DNA from: Entamoeba invadens IP1
Taxonomy: Eukaryota > Evosea > Mastigamoebida > Endamoebidae
Reading direction: 5' to 3'
DNA length: 18,843 nt
Assembly (NCBI RefSeq): GCF_000330505.1
Contig: NW_004440286.1
Location: 101,810 to 120,652, forward strand
How positions within the stretch are numbered: position 1 is the first letter of the stretch; each line of letters opens with the position of its first letter. Both the position numbers and the translations under genes were made by a program. The notes beneath the pieces were generated by a model. It searched no databases. It saw only the letters and a program-made list of their open reading frames with translations, and was not told where the DNA came from. Shown here piece after piece: positions 1 to 8,791 of this stretch.

Positions 1-387
1 AGTGATTTGCGTACAAAAGACGTATCCAAACAGTTGCAGTAGGTCCATGAGAAAGTGGTGGACTTCCGTCGTCTTATTTAACGTGAACCGACGAACTGCC
101 GACCCGACTTTAATTCCACTAGTTTTGTCCTTCTCGAGTCTGTCGCGACATCGTTTCTCGACCAAATCCGCGACGTTAATAGTTTCATTGTTGATGGTGA
201 TTGTGTTGATTTTGATGTATTGTTTTGTTACTATTGCTTTCTTTGTCGGCCGGGAGATTGTTATGAGTTGACAGTGTTTGTTGAGTAAAGACAAGAAGAT
301 CCCTTCTTGGTAGACGATGTAATTGCGCGACTCGAGAGTGGAGTCCGTCACAACCCTCTTCTGTTTGTAAGCCCGTGCACTCATCAT
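1..387 (-). CDS. Hypothetical protein, N-terminal 129 residues (runs off left edge)
   Basis: An open minus-strand frame runs from an ATG at 387 to the window edge with no stop, so only the N-terminus is present. I do not recognise the family. The visible part is basic and mixed in character: a Lys/Arg-rich start, then Leu/Ile-rich stretches such as FLSLLNKHCQLITI and HHFLMDLLQLFGYVFC; no signal peptide is evident. Two ATGs lie in tandem (387 and 384), and another in-frame ATG lies at 408. I prefer 387 because a TATA-like box at 421-429 and an initiator-like CAAATTC at 394-400 would put the transcript start between 408 and 387, which suits the very short leaders of Entamoeba. Base composition is clearly more GC-rich than the DNA to its right, as expected for coding sequence. 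The frame is convincing; the function is unknown. Confidence 0.65.
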   Translation of the reverse strand, partial: MMSARAYKQKRVVTDSTLESRNYIVYQEGIFLSLLNKHCQLITISRPTKKAIVTKQYIKINTITINNETINVADLVEKRCRDRLEKDKTSGIKVGSAVRRFTLNKTTEVHHFLMDLLQLFGYVFCTQIT

Positions 388-391
388 TGTA

Positions 392-429
392 CCGAATTTG
401 TAGTGCATTTTATTAACAGACTTTTTATA
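392..429 (-). promoter_or_regulatory. Core promoter of the truncated left-edge gene
   Basis: Read on the minus strand, TATAAAAAG lies at 429-421 and CAAATTC at 400-394, just ahead of the tandem ATGs at 387/384. Entamoeba core promoters have a TATA-like element about 30 bases before the start site and an AAAAATTCA-like initiator; spacing fits, sequence match is partial. Confidence 0.4.
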
Positions 430-2303
430 CGAGTAAACTATATTTTTTGGCTTTTGTTCAAGTTTTGTTCTTTTCGGTTCCTTTTTCCTTGTCTTCTGCA
501 GTATTTTTTATTCATTGTTTTGTTGTCTTGTGTGAAAATCATTTAAGGGAGTGTCACTTATATATAGAATGCATCTGTGTATAATCCTCGCTCTTCCTAA
601 ACAATAAACATTTCGTTTTACTTGGTGTTCATCGGGTTTGTGACCGAATAGCGCACTTCAGTTGTTTTGGTAAACCAAATCGGGTTTTTTTAAAGTATTT
701 AAAAATTTAGAAATGTCGTCGTTTTTCAAATTGATTTTCTTTTCACTTATCCCACATGATTAGACATTCAAAAGAATTTCTATAAGACAGTTATCTACCT
801 ATTGCTTCGATGAAATCCCGATTTTATATATGATAACAAAAAACAAAATTCTATTAATAAATTGATTTCAAATCGGGACTGTTAGGAAGATTGGGATTAT
901 TAACGTACTTTCTGGAATCCCTTCACCACGATTTTCTTTGTTTTTCGCAAACGATCGTCTTATTTTCATCACCAAAACAGCAAATTAGAAAACACACTGC
1001 AGTCAATTTTTTCCCTTCTTCGGCTTTTTGTAACACAAAATGATTCTTCCACAAATTCAAGCACTTGGCAAAAACGGCCATCAGTTACTTGAATAAATAA
1101 CTTCCCATCTTTATACTTATCTTTTAATCATTATTTTTCCATTTAAAACAATTTGGAGAAATAGCCAACTTTCAACCAAAACCAATTTTAGTGTGAAGTC
1201 TTTCAATAACCCTCTTTTTTGAGTTCCTGATTTTTTCGATTCAGTTGAATAAAGTTACACTATGAATCGTTTTTTTTTCCAATTATGTATCTTTCAAAGA
1301 CGCACTTTTGGTCTTCTATCTCCATCTACTTATTTTCTTAATGAATCATCTATCGAGTTTTATAAAAATGCCAACTTTTTATAAATAGAATAAAAATTGT
1401 TCCGAAAATGTGTTTCGGAATTATTCACAGTCAAATTTGTTATGTTTTCGACGTTTTTTTTAGAACGAAGATTTTTTAAGAGAAGGAATTGGGCACAGAT
1501 TTGAAATGTGGCTTTTCAAAATGGCAGTGTTACTTGTTTTGTTATTCAGAGACTTTGGCAGTGTCATGTTGAGATCGTCGAAAAGAAGCTACAAAATGCT
1601 TTCATTGAACAAATGGCATTTTAGAACAATCCGGTACTTATTAGGGATTGTCCCAAATAATTGGAGCTCTTCTTTTTTCTATCAATCTGCTTTTGTAACT
1701 ATATTTTAACTATATTTATAATTTGTTTCTTAATACCGAACAAATGGTAAACGGAACTTCTGCACCATTTGAAACTATAATTAATAGGAAATAATATTAT
1801 TATAAATGGTTAATCGATTTTGATTTGGACCTCTGTTTAAATGGCGTTCAAGTAATAAATAAATCTAACAATACTAGTTTAATTCTAGTAAAATATTATC
1901 TCGAAGGCACACTCCTCATTAAGAAAACATTCTGTTATTCTATTACTCCAACCAGACTTTCTGTGGATTTTTCGTTACAAACCCGGGAAAATGTCCTAAT
2001 CCAGAAAAATGAAGGTTTGGCGAAGACCGAAAGCAAAAAGACGAAAAGTTTTTCGAATGTGTTCGACAATGAATGAAGAGTTGAAGAAAGGAACAGCTTA
2101 ATTATATCAATTTGACATTTAATGAACAAGTTAACTAAACGTCATAATGCTTGAAATAGAGTTGTTTACTATAATTCAAAGTTGTATGGACGACCGTTCC
2201 CTTCCAATTAGTAATCAAAAGCCTTCAATCCTTTTTATTGTGATCCAATTGATCTTTTGATTCGAATCGTTTAGTCCCCTCGACAACAGTGTTTTGCACA
2301 CTT
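430..2303. other. Gene-poor stretch, possible decayed coding remnant at 1460-2080
   Basis: No frame here reads as a complete gene with an ATG, plausible composition and recognisable motifs. The longest ATG-started plus frame (1506-1709, 67 codons) has no recognisable motif. A plus frame to 2076 lacks an ATG, but its last 40 codons have a coding-like composition rich in Lys, Ser and Glu. On the minus strand at about 1460-1690, short open pieces interrupted by stops also have a coding flavour. Either could be debris of an old gene. The octamer AAATCGGG occurs around 659-667 and 869-876, with its complement CCCGATTT at 816-823. I see no tRNA, no transposon ends and no long tandem repeat. Confidence 0.35.
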
Positions 2304-4370
2304 TTAGAGAGACGCAAAGTACTTCGCAAGCATGTGCTCATTCCAGTCCAACTTCTCTTTGGCGTACGTTTGAAGCTTCTCTTTGGAATATTGAGAAGTG
2401 AGAATCAATTGTTCCTCTCGAATGTTTGGGTGGAGATATGCCTTAATAACTTGTTGGTCCGGAAAGGTGTCTTTCAGAGTTATAACATTTTTCAATTGAT
2501 CAATGTCCTTTTTGTAAAGTCTTGCAATGTCTTTCTCGTTCCTCATTTCCTCCATAACACTCTTCTTGTCTTCACCTTTAGAACTATTCACATCTTTGCT
2601 TGGAAAACTCGTGAAAGTATCACTTACGTGCATGACCTTTGCAAACTGCTCCGGCGTATCAAACATTTTTATAATTTGAATAGCCCTTTTCGGTCCAACT
2701 TTACCAACTCCTTCAGTAAAATCACTTCCCAAAAGTAATGCCAAAAAGATATATTTTTCTTGTGTTAAATTGGCAGTGTGGATTGTTGCCACTTCCCCAT
2801 CTATCAAAAAATTCCGAATAACATTTTTGGCCCCAAAAACAAAAACGTCCGAGTCGTTCGAAGCTACATAGTCGCACATCTTCGTTTTGTTATAATACGC
2901 ACACTGCGCCTCCGCTTCCCATGGGGAAAAAACATGTGGAATCTCAAGGGCAGTTACCATCTCAAAAACTACGTTTTGAACCTCAAGACTCATCATTTGG
3001 TCGTTGACAACAACCCCGACTAAATCGTTTTGAGGTTGAACCGTGTTTGTATCCAAATTGCCCATTTCTTTTGATGGAACTATTTCTTTAGTTTCTTTTA
3101 CTATTGTTAATGATTCTTGTTTGGGGGGAGATATGTTCATCTCATCAGATTTTTTTGTCTCAACATTCACAAAAATATCTTTTTGTGAGTTATTGTGATT
3201 GACACCATTGCCGTTTTCTATTTTTTCAATAAGGTTTTTTTCTATAACTTTTATGACTTTTTCCTTTGACGCGACTTGAACTTTTGACACCTTTTTTCCA
3301 GTTATAAATGGTCGATCTTGTGGTTGAAACGAAACAAGGAGTTCCTCTTGTGGTTTTTCTTGTGCGTTTTGTTGAACTGGAGTACTTTCAATTGCACTCA
3401 ATTCATCATATAATGACAATATGGATTGGTCAAAATCAATCTGCTTTGATTGAGTTTGTTCTGTTGGAACGTCAATGAAACTATAAAGATTGACGTCATC
3501 TTTTCCTTCGTCCATCTTTATAGTTTCATAATTAACAATTTTATTAGACTCTATCTTAATAGTAGATTGAGTCTGTTCTAGTTGTATCTCTTCACCCTTC
3601 TTTTCCAGTTTCATTCTCGCACATCCACTGATTATATCTTCCATCTGTGATGTTAAAGTAGTATAGTCACTTTCCTTTTCAACGACCGATTCCTGACTTA
3701 CAAACGATTCGATCATTGAGTGATACATTTCTTCATTTACTGAGAACACGTCCCAGTCCTCCATTTTTTTACTCATCGGAACATAATTCTCTATTTGCTC
3801 TCTTCTGATGACCCCCTTCTTTCTTTCAAGATCCCCAACTACAATTCTGTTCTCAAGTTGGTGTATCCCAAAAGTTTTCCAGTTGGTGTCCATCGACTTG
3901 ATTTGGCTGACGTATTTGCCCTCAATCTCCTTCGACTTCTTGACCGTCTCTGTATACATCGCATCATACTTATCTTGCTCACAACTCGTCTTATGAGTGG
4001 ATACCTTGTTGTCGCTGTCGGTCACATCCTCGTCTTTAAAAGTCGAAATCGCTTTGTCATATGTTTCTGTTAACCGTTGTCGTGTAATGTTCTTTCTTTG
4101 CTTCTTTCTCTTAGATAGTGTACTTTCCTTCAAAAAAGTGTTTGTGTTCCCATCAAAAACAAAGACTGGTTTGATCCCAAAATAAAGGCACTTACAATAC
4201 ATGCGTATGATACACTCCCGCGCGACTTTAGTGGAATTTTCATACCTCCGACCACTAACAGACCGAACTATAAAACCGTCAATATCAATAGCTACCGTTT
4301 TCCCTTTTAAGTCTTTTGGATTCACTGTCTTTCCTTCTCCAATGACTTCCCACAACTTGTGGACTCCCAT
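2304..4370 (-). CDS. XPG/Rad2-type structure-specific endonuclease (nucleotide excision repair)
   Basis: This 688-residue protein has the split nuclease core of the FEN1/XPG family. The N-region (about 1-105) begins MGVHKLWEVI and carries AIDID (D29, D31) and FVFDGN (D73). The I-region (about 460-590) carries SPWEAEAQCAYY (E485, E487), SNDSDVFVFG (D506, D508) and LLLGSDFTEGVGKVGPKRA (D550), the last being a helix-two-turn-helix DNA-binding element. All expected acidic metal ligands are present, so it should be active. The two halves are separated by about 350 residues of acidic, Gln/Ser/Lys-rich sequence. That long spacer identifies XPG (3' incision in nucleotide excision repair) rather than FEN1 or EXO1. 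At 688 residues it is much shorter than human XPG (about 1,186), mainly in the spacer and C-terminal tail. No PCNA-binding QxxIxxFF box is visible at the C-terminus. It is a single exon with an ATG at 4370 and a TATA-like box 35 bases upstream. Confidence 0.92.
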   Translation of the reverse strand: MGVHKLWEVIGEGKTVNPKDLKGKTVAIDIDGFIVRSVSGRRYENSTKVARECIIRMYCKCLYFGIKPVFVFDGNTNTFLKESTLSKRKKQRKNITRQRLTETYDKAISTFKDEDVTDSDNKVSTHKTSCEQDKYDAMYTETVKKSKEIEGKYVSQIKSMDTNWKTFGIHQLENRIVVGDLERKKGVIRREQIENYVPMSKKMEDWDVFSVNEEMYHSMIESFVSQESVVEKESDYTTLTSQMEDIISGCARMKLEKKGEEIQLEQTQSTIKIESNKIVNYETIKMDEGKDDVNLYSFIDVPTEQTQSKQIDFDQSILSLYDELSAIESTPVQQNAQEKPQEELLVSFQPQDRPFITGKKVSKVQVASKEKVIKVIEKNLIEKIENGNGVNHNNSQKDIFVNVETKKSDEMNISPPKQESLTIVKETKEIVPSKEMGNLDTNTVQPQNDLVGVVVNDQMMSLEVQNVVFEMVTALEIPHVFSPWEAEAQCAYYNKTKMCDYVASNDSDVFVFGAKNVIRNFLIDGEVATIHTANLTQEKYIFLALLLGSDFTEGVGKVGPKRAIQIIKMFDTPEQFAKVMHVSDTFTSFPSKDVNSSKGEDKKSVMEEMRNEKDIARLYKKDIDQLKNVITLKDTFPDQQVIKAYLHPNIREEQLILTSQYSKEKLQTYAKEKLDWNEHMLAKYFASL

Positions 4371-4404
4371 TTCTCTTTGAAACTTTGAATCTAATAAGAT
4401 TTGG

Positions 4405-4416
4405 TTTTTTAAATTA
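4405..4416 (-). promoter_or_regulatory. TATA-like element of the XPG-type gene
   Basis: On the minus strand TAATTTAAAAAA lies 35-46 bases before the ATG at 4370. It resembles the Entamoeba GTATTTAAA element in core and spacing, although the surrounding DNA is so AT-rich that chance matches are likely. Confidence 0.35.
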
Positions 4417-4482
4417 TTAGAATATAAATTAAATATATAATATTATTATAGTATATATCTATTTTTTATTATTTAATAAATC

Positions 4483-4589
4483 TATTAAATTATTAAATTA
4501 TTAAATTATTAAATTATTAAATTATTAAATTATTAAATTATTAAATTATTAAATTATTAAATTATTAAATTATTAAATTATTAAATTAT
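4483..4589. repeat. Tandem repeat of the 8-mer TTAAATTA, about 13 copies
   Basis: The unit TTAAATTA repeats without interruption for 107 bases, about 13.4 copies, and breaks down on both sides. It lies about 110 bases upstream of the XPG-type gene's ATG. Perfect copies imply recent expansion, so copy number probably varies between strains. The unit itself is partly self-complementary. Confidence 0.93.
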
Positions 4590-4854
4590 AAATAATGATT
4601 AATAATATCATAATTATTATTTTTTATTCTTTTTATTATAAATTGTTAAGTGTTATGTATTATAATAAATAATTTATTAATTTTTATCAATATAAATTAA
4701 AATAGATTAATTTATATTGATGAAAAAAAACTATTATAATTTCTTATTCAACTAAATAATATTTTTATTATTATTTATAATACATTATTAAATTTTACTT
4801 TGAAATATATACATTTAGTATAATGTTATAATAAGTAGTACAGTAATGTATCAA

Positions 4855-5277
4855 TCAGTTATAATTGCTAGAAAGTGCTGCGTGGACACAAATTACGACA
4901 GTCGACGCATTAGCCACAGAAGCCATTTGAAACACATTTTCAGCTCCATAAAGAAGGGAAACAACAACTGTTGGGAGTACTGCTCCATATGCTAAACACC
5001 ATTTTGGATTAGTCCCATACGCATTTCTTAAAGGAGCATTAAACTCGACAAGTCCTATTAGAATGGTTGGAAGTAATGACAATAATACAAGAGCAACACC
5101 ACCATAATAGACACCAACACTCATTAAAAATATAATTGAAAGACACTCATAAATTTTCTCGTAACGACTAAAATTGCGCTGTGCTTTCTCAAAGGCAGTA
5201 TCTATCGTCGATGGAATAACATAGACCGATTTTGAAAACTGTTTGAACTCATTTTGAAACTCAGCAAACCACTCCAT
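4855..5277 (-). CDS. PRA1 family (prenylated Rab acceptor) membrane protein
   Basis: The 140-residue protein has the compact layout of PRA1/YIP3 proteins. These are integral membrane proteins of the ER/Golgi that bind prenylated Rab GTPases and help place them on membranes. Seen here: a short hydrophilic N-terminus, an RNFSRYEKIY segment (R34-Y43) matching the family's R-N-x3-Y-x3-Y pattern, a long hydrophobic hairpin at about 44-76, a polar turn with NAPLRNAYG (80-88), and a second hydrophobic hairpin at about 93-132. It ends with the family-like VVICVHAALSS. The start is the ATG at 5277; the frame stays open 40 codons further upstream, but that part lacks an ATG, is Lys/Phe-rich and lies in the promoter. 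The ATG follows ATTTCAAG, an initiator-like word, and CTGAACTTG (GAAC-like) lies about 40 bases upstream. Assignment rests on pattern and topology. Confidence 0.72.
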   Translation of the reverse strand: MEWFAEFQNEFKQFSKSVYVIPSTIDTAFEKAQRNFSRYEKIYECLSIIFLMSVGVYYGGVALVLLSLLPTILIGLVEFNAPLRNAYGTNPKWCLAYGAVLPTVVVSLLYGAENVFQMASVANASTVVICVHAALSSNYN

Positions 5278-5640
5278 CTTGAAATGTGTGATTTTCAAGA
5301 TTAACCTCTTTGTTTTCAAGTTCAGTTTGAGGTATTGTTTTTTTTGTTTTTTTCTAGATGAAAAAAATTTAAAAATAATAAAATTTAAATTATTCAATTA
5401 TTTTTTTAGTTAACAAAAAAAGACTCTTTTTTTATCGGAAAAAAAATCTGCAAATAAAAATATCAAGTATTTTACTGTTATATTACATTGAATAAAATAC
5501 CGATATAAATTCTTTAAATTTTATGGTGATAAACTTTATCATAAAGAAAATGAAGACATAAACTACCAAATCAAATATAAACTACACAATATCTATAATT
5601 AAACTATTTGAAATTGGAACTAATAGAACTTGAAAAAGTA
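5278..5640. promoter_or_regulatory. Divergent intergenic region between PRA1-type gene and receptor kinase 1
   Basis: The 363 bases drive genes in both directions. Toward the PRA1 gene, ACTGAACTTG on the minus strand (5326-5317) resembles the Entamoeba GAAC element, AATGAACT. Toward the kinase, GGAACT (5616-5621) and AGAACTTG (5625-5632) sit just before the ATG at 5641. The middle is A/T tracts with no open frame of note. No classical TATA stands out on the kinase side. Confidence 0.4.
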
Positions 5641-8594
5641 ATGCTTTTTACAATCCTTCTTTTCGCTTTTGGACAAGCTGAACTGATCGACTTGAACATC
5701 AAAAAAGTAGACAAAAAGTCATTTGTCCTTAACACACATTACAACGAAATCACAACACAGAGATATAACCTTTTTCTCCATTACTTATACCCCAATGCAA
5801 GTTAGTTCAATTATACTTTATTGTATTATAACTATAAATCTACTATATGTTCAACACATTTACAGACAGAAGACAACGAATATAAATTGGAGACGTATCT
5901 TGGAGACAAGGTGAACGCTTCCACTACTTTGTCATTCAGCAACTCTGCGACCTTCCGCCCGGAGATATTTTGTATTCGTGAGTCAGTGATGCTCTTGAAC
6001 GAAGGCAACTTCTATGAAATCGAAGCTTCGACTGGTCAAGTCCAGCGGACGACGCCGAATTTCAGTGATATGGGAAGTCCATTTTTGTTCCAAAAGAAGA
6101 ACTTTACTGAAGTGAATGACAAAGAGTTTGTCATAGTATGCAAAGATAAGAAATTGAAAGTCGCTGCAGTTGGCGGGTCAGTCTCTGAAATTGACCAAAC
6201 GAACAAAACGGAGTGTGGCGAGTTTCTTGTTGGAGGTGATGAGTACGCTGCGACCAAAATTGGGAGTAAAGTGTTCTTACTAGTGATCGACAAGGAAGGC
6301 CAAAATGGCGTTGTTAAAGAAATTAAATTTGCGACGAACGTCTCGACGTCGGAGACCTTTGCGACAGACAAGATGGCGTCGAATTTGCACAACACATTGT
6401 ACCTTCAGATTTCTGATCGAAATCAGATCATCGCGATCGACAAAGAGACTAATTACGAGAAGGAGAGTTATTTGAATGTGCCGTTTTATAGTAAAGGGAC
6501 GTCCAAATTTTATAATGCAAAGCGCGCAGAAAATATAGCGACATATGGCTCGATGGTTATTATTGGGGCATTTACCTATAAAAATAACACGGGGAAAGTC
6601 TTTGTATATTTTGATAACATTTTATCCGGCTTTTCTCCACGTTTTGAATTGGTCGACTCAAAAGAGGGGAAAAGTGTCGAGCAATACTTTGGGTATACTG
6701 TCACCGTCACACATAAAAGGTTCTATGCTGGAGGGTATGCCTCTTATGATACAACAACTGGCAAAGTCGTTTCATCGGATGTTGTATTTGAGTCAAAGAA
6801 CATCACAACGGTGTGTATTGATCGAACGTGTGAATGCATTCACGACTCTTATTATGATGAAAAGACTAAGAAGTGCTATAAGAAATTTTTTAAGAGTAAA
6901 ACGGGGATTATAGTGAGTTGTGTCTTAATTTCACTCTTCTTGATATTAATAGGAGCTATTATTGTAGTATTACTCCTTTGGTACTTCAAGAAACCGACAA
7001 CGAAAAAGGACGAAAAGACCGAAATCTACACGTTGAATGGACAGGAAATCGCGTTTGTCCCCGTCGACCAATTTCCTTTCCAAATTGATGTCGCTCAGTT
7101 GACCTTTGGCTCGGAAAATGGAGTCCTTGAAGTCAGAAAATCGTACGAACAAAAGGTCCAGTTGCGTAATAAAACAAACAAAAAGCTGAAGTATAAAGTA
7201 GAAGCACCAGAAACTCATCGAATGAAAATTACGATTAAACATGGTGTCGACGAAGTCGAGAAGTCATATTATGTCTTCTTCTTAGTCGACATTGAAATCC
7301 TCTGCACGTGTAAACCAGACGAATTTTTAATGATCACGTCGACTGATTCTAAAGGAACTACTTTACACACAAAATTACAATTCAACTTCTCAACAAATGT
7401 TTCACCGTATGTGGATTATACTGAGTTAAAGAATGAAGGGTATTTGAATCAAGGAGCCTTTGGGAGTGTCTACAAATCGACCTATTTGGGTTTGTTCTAT
7501 TAATAAAACTAGAATGTACTATTAATATAAATCGATATATTAATAATATATAATAATATTACTAATAATATTATTATTATAGTACTCTATGCATCTTGTT
7601 GTTATATATGACTAATTACTAACTGAAAGGGTTGACCGTCGCAGTGAAAGAAGTCAAAGAAGCTATGGTAGAGTCTGAGAAAGAGGCGTTTGACCAAGAG
7701 GTTGCTATATACTCCTCTATTAGAAATGGATATGTTGTCCAATTCTTAGGGAGTTCTGATGTTCCCCGACACACTCTAATGGTGATGGAATTTGCTCCCT
7801 ATGGTTCAGTCAATGATATGTACATGAAAGACGAGTTTTCTGAATTATTGGCATATAAGTGTCTGACGAATTGTGCTTCTGGAATGCGATTCTTGCACTC
7901 TTCACATATCATGCACAGAGACTTGAAACCACATAACCTTCTTCTCTTCTCAACTTCACCCAAAGTTGCTATCGCAGCAAAGATATCAGACTTTGGAACA
8001 TCTCGTGATGTCATTTCTATCAAGCAAAGTGCGATGATGACAAATGCGGTCGGAACGCCTGCCTATATGGCACCTGGTTTGTTTAACTATATTACAAACT
8101 ATAATAATATATATATATTTTATACTATATTATACTATATCTATTAATCTATAGAAATGGTGTCTGGAGGGAATTACAGTTACTCTGTAGATGTCTATTC
8201 ATTTGCTATTATTATGTTTGAATTGCTGGCTAAACACCCCGCCTATGACAATACAGAATTGTTCCAGTTCTCATGGAACATCTCCCAATTTGTGACATCG
8301 GGAAAAAGACTTGGGATACCAACGACATTCAACCATGAACTTGCGGATTTGATTGCAAAATGTTGGGACCAAGACCCTAATAAGCGTCCAACCTTTGAAG
8401 TCATCGACGAATTCCTTCTGAAGTTCTTCGATGAGCAACTGCAGAAGCACAAAAGCACCAAATTCGCGAACGAACAACATATCCCAACGGTTGAAGTAAC
8501 TGATACTAATGAAGATGGTATCATCAAAGATGCCAATCCAACACCAGAGAGTAACAGCAAGGTTGTGTCGCTTTTAGCTCAAGATATGTTCTAA
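5641..8594 (+). CDS. Receptor kinase 1: propeller-like ectodomain, TM helix, MSP-like domain, TKL-type kinase (4 exons)
   Basis: Exons are 5641-5800, 5870-7489, 7630-8076 and 8155-8594, joining to 889 codons (888 aa). A signal peptide (MLFTILLFAFGQA) leads into an ectodomain of about 370 residues, poor in Cys. It contains FG-GAP-like blades: IIGAFTYKNNTGKVFVYFD and then FGYTV (F327) with FYAGGYASYDTTTGKV, as in integrin-type beta-propellers. A small Cys cluster (C369, C374, C376, C389) precedes the membrane helix at 398-426. Residues ~445-570 resemble an MSP/ASH-like beta domain. The kinase (~575-860) has NQGAFGSV (N580; the usual first loop glycine is Asn), VAVK (K600), MHRDLKPHN (D691), DFG (D714) and APE (E743, codon split by intron 3). 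It should be active. Likely role: surface sensing and phospho-signalling, like other Entamoeba transmembrane kinases. It is tail-to-tail with kinase 2; ligand unknown. Confidence 0.9.
5801..5869 (+). other. Intron 1 of receptor kinase 1 (69 bp)
   Basis: The donor is GTTAGT at 5801. The only acceptor that keeps frame is ACAG ending at 5869: one base of codon 54 is left in exon 1 and two are taken from exon 2 (A + AA, Lys). The neighbouring TACAG ending at 5865 would shift frame. Without splicing, a TAG at 5803-5805 ends the protein after 54 residues. Confidence 0.8.
7490..7629 (+). other. Intron 2 of receptor kinase 1 (140 bp)
   Basis: The donor is a canonical GTTTGT at 7490. The acceptor is AAAG ending at 7629, preceded by ATTACTAAC, a branch-point-like sequence. 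Joining gives TYLG-LTVAVKEV across the glycine loop and the catalytic lysine, exactly as a kinase needs. A nearer TAG acceptor ending at 7582 would bring in a TGA after nine codons. The intron is rich in TAATAATATTA inverted repeats. Confidence 0.9.
8077..8154 (+). other. Intron 3 of receptor kinase 1 (78 bp), splits the APE codon
   Basis: The donor is GTTTGT at 8077 and the acceptor CTATAG ends at 8154. The join G + AA makes the Glu of the APE motif, giving AYMAPEMVSGG. The body is nearly all A/T (TATACTATATTATACTATAT). Confidence 0.95.
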
Positions 8595-8791
8595 TCTAAT
8601 TTTAGAATTTACTATTTTACTCCTTAACTTATTTACTTTTCTTGAACTATATTTGAATAGTATAATATTCAATTATTATAACTAAATGTCAAATTATTTT
8701 TCAACTAAATTTACTATTACTAAATAAAATATAATCGATACTATACATTATTAATTAAATTATTAATTAAATTATTAATAAAAATATACAT
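8595..8791. other. Short spacer between the tail-to-tail kinase genes
   Basis: The 197 AT-rich bases carry the 3' ends and cleavage signals of both kinases. TTAATTAAATTA words repeat at about 8750-8780. No gene is seen. Confidence 0.6.

Larger units (their letters stand above)
4371..4854. other. AT-rich spacer between the XPG-type and PRA1-type genes
   Basis: The spacer is almost pure A/T and holds the XPG promoter at its left end, the 8-bp tandem repeat at 4483-4589, and further short A/T words (TTATAAT, TAATAAT) to its right. A near-palindrome with TATAAATTAA and TTAATTTATA arms lies at about 4690-4718. No gene is visible. Confidence 0.6.

Noticed and set aside
1506..1709. A 67-codon plus-strand ORF with a hydrophobic N-terminus
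   Set aside because: No recognisable motif, no promoter signal and similar coding flavour on the opposite strand; left as possible debris.
2250..2285. A tRNA T-arm-like GATTCGAATC
   Set aside because: No acceptor stem, D-arm or anticodon arm could be found at the right distance.
2289..2738. A 149-codon plus-strand ORF and similar plus frames up to 4185
   Set aside because: They are antisense to the XPG-type gene, whose motifs and catalytic residues prove the minus strand to be coding; the same reasoning removes frames antisense to the kinases, PDCD2-type and nucleotidase genes.
5278..5397. A 40-residue N-terminal extension of the PRA1-type protein
   Set aside because: There is no ATG in the extension, only TTG, which is not a normal eukaryotic start; it is Lys/Phe-rich and lies in the promoter. 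The PRA1 layout begins at the ATG at 5277.
5861..5865. TACAG as the acceptor of receptor kinase 1 intron 1
   Set aside because: It puts the next exon out of frame with the GTTAGT donor at 5801; the ACAG four bases later keeps frame.
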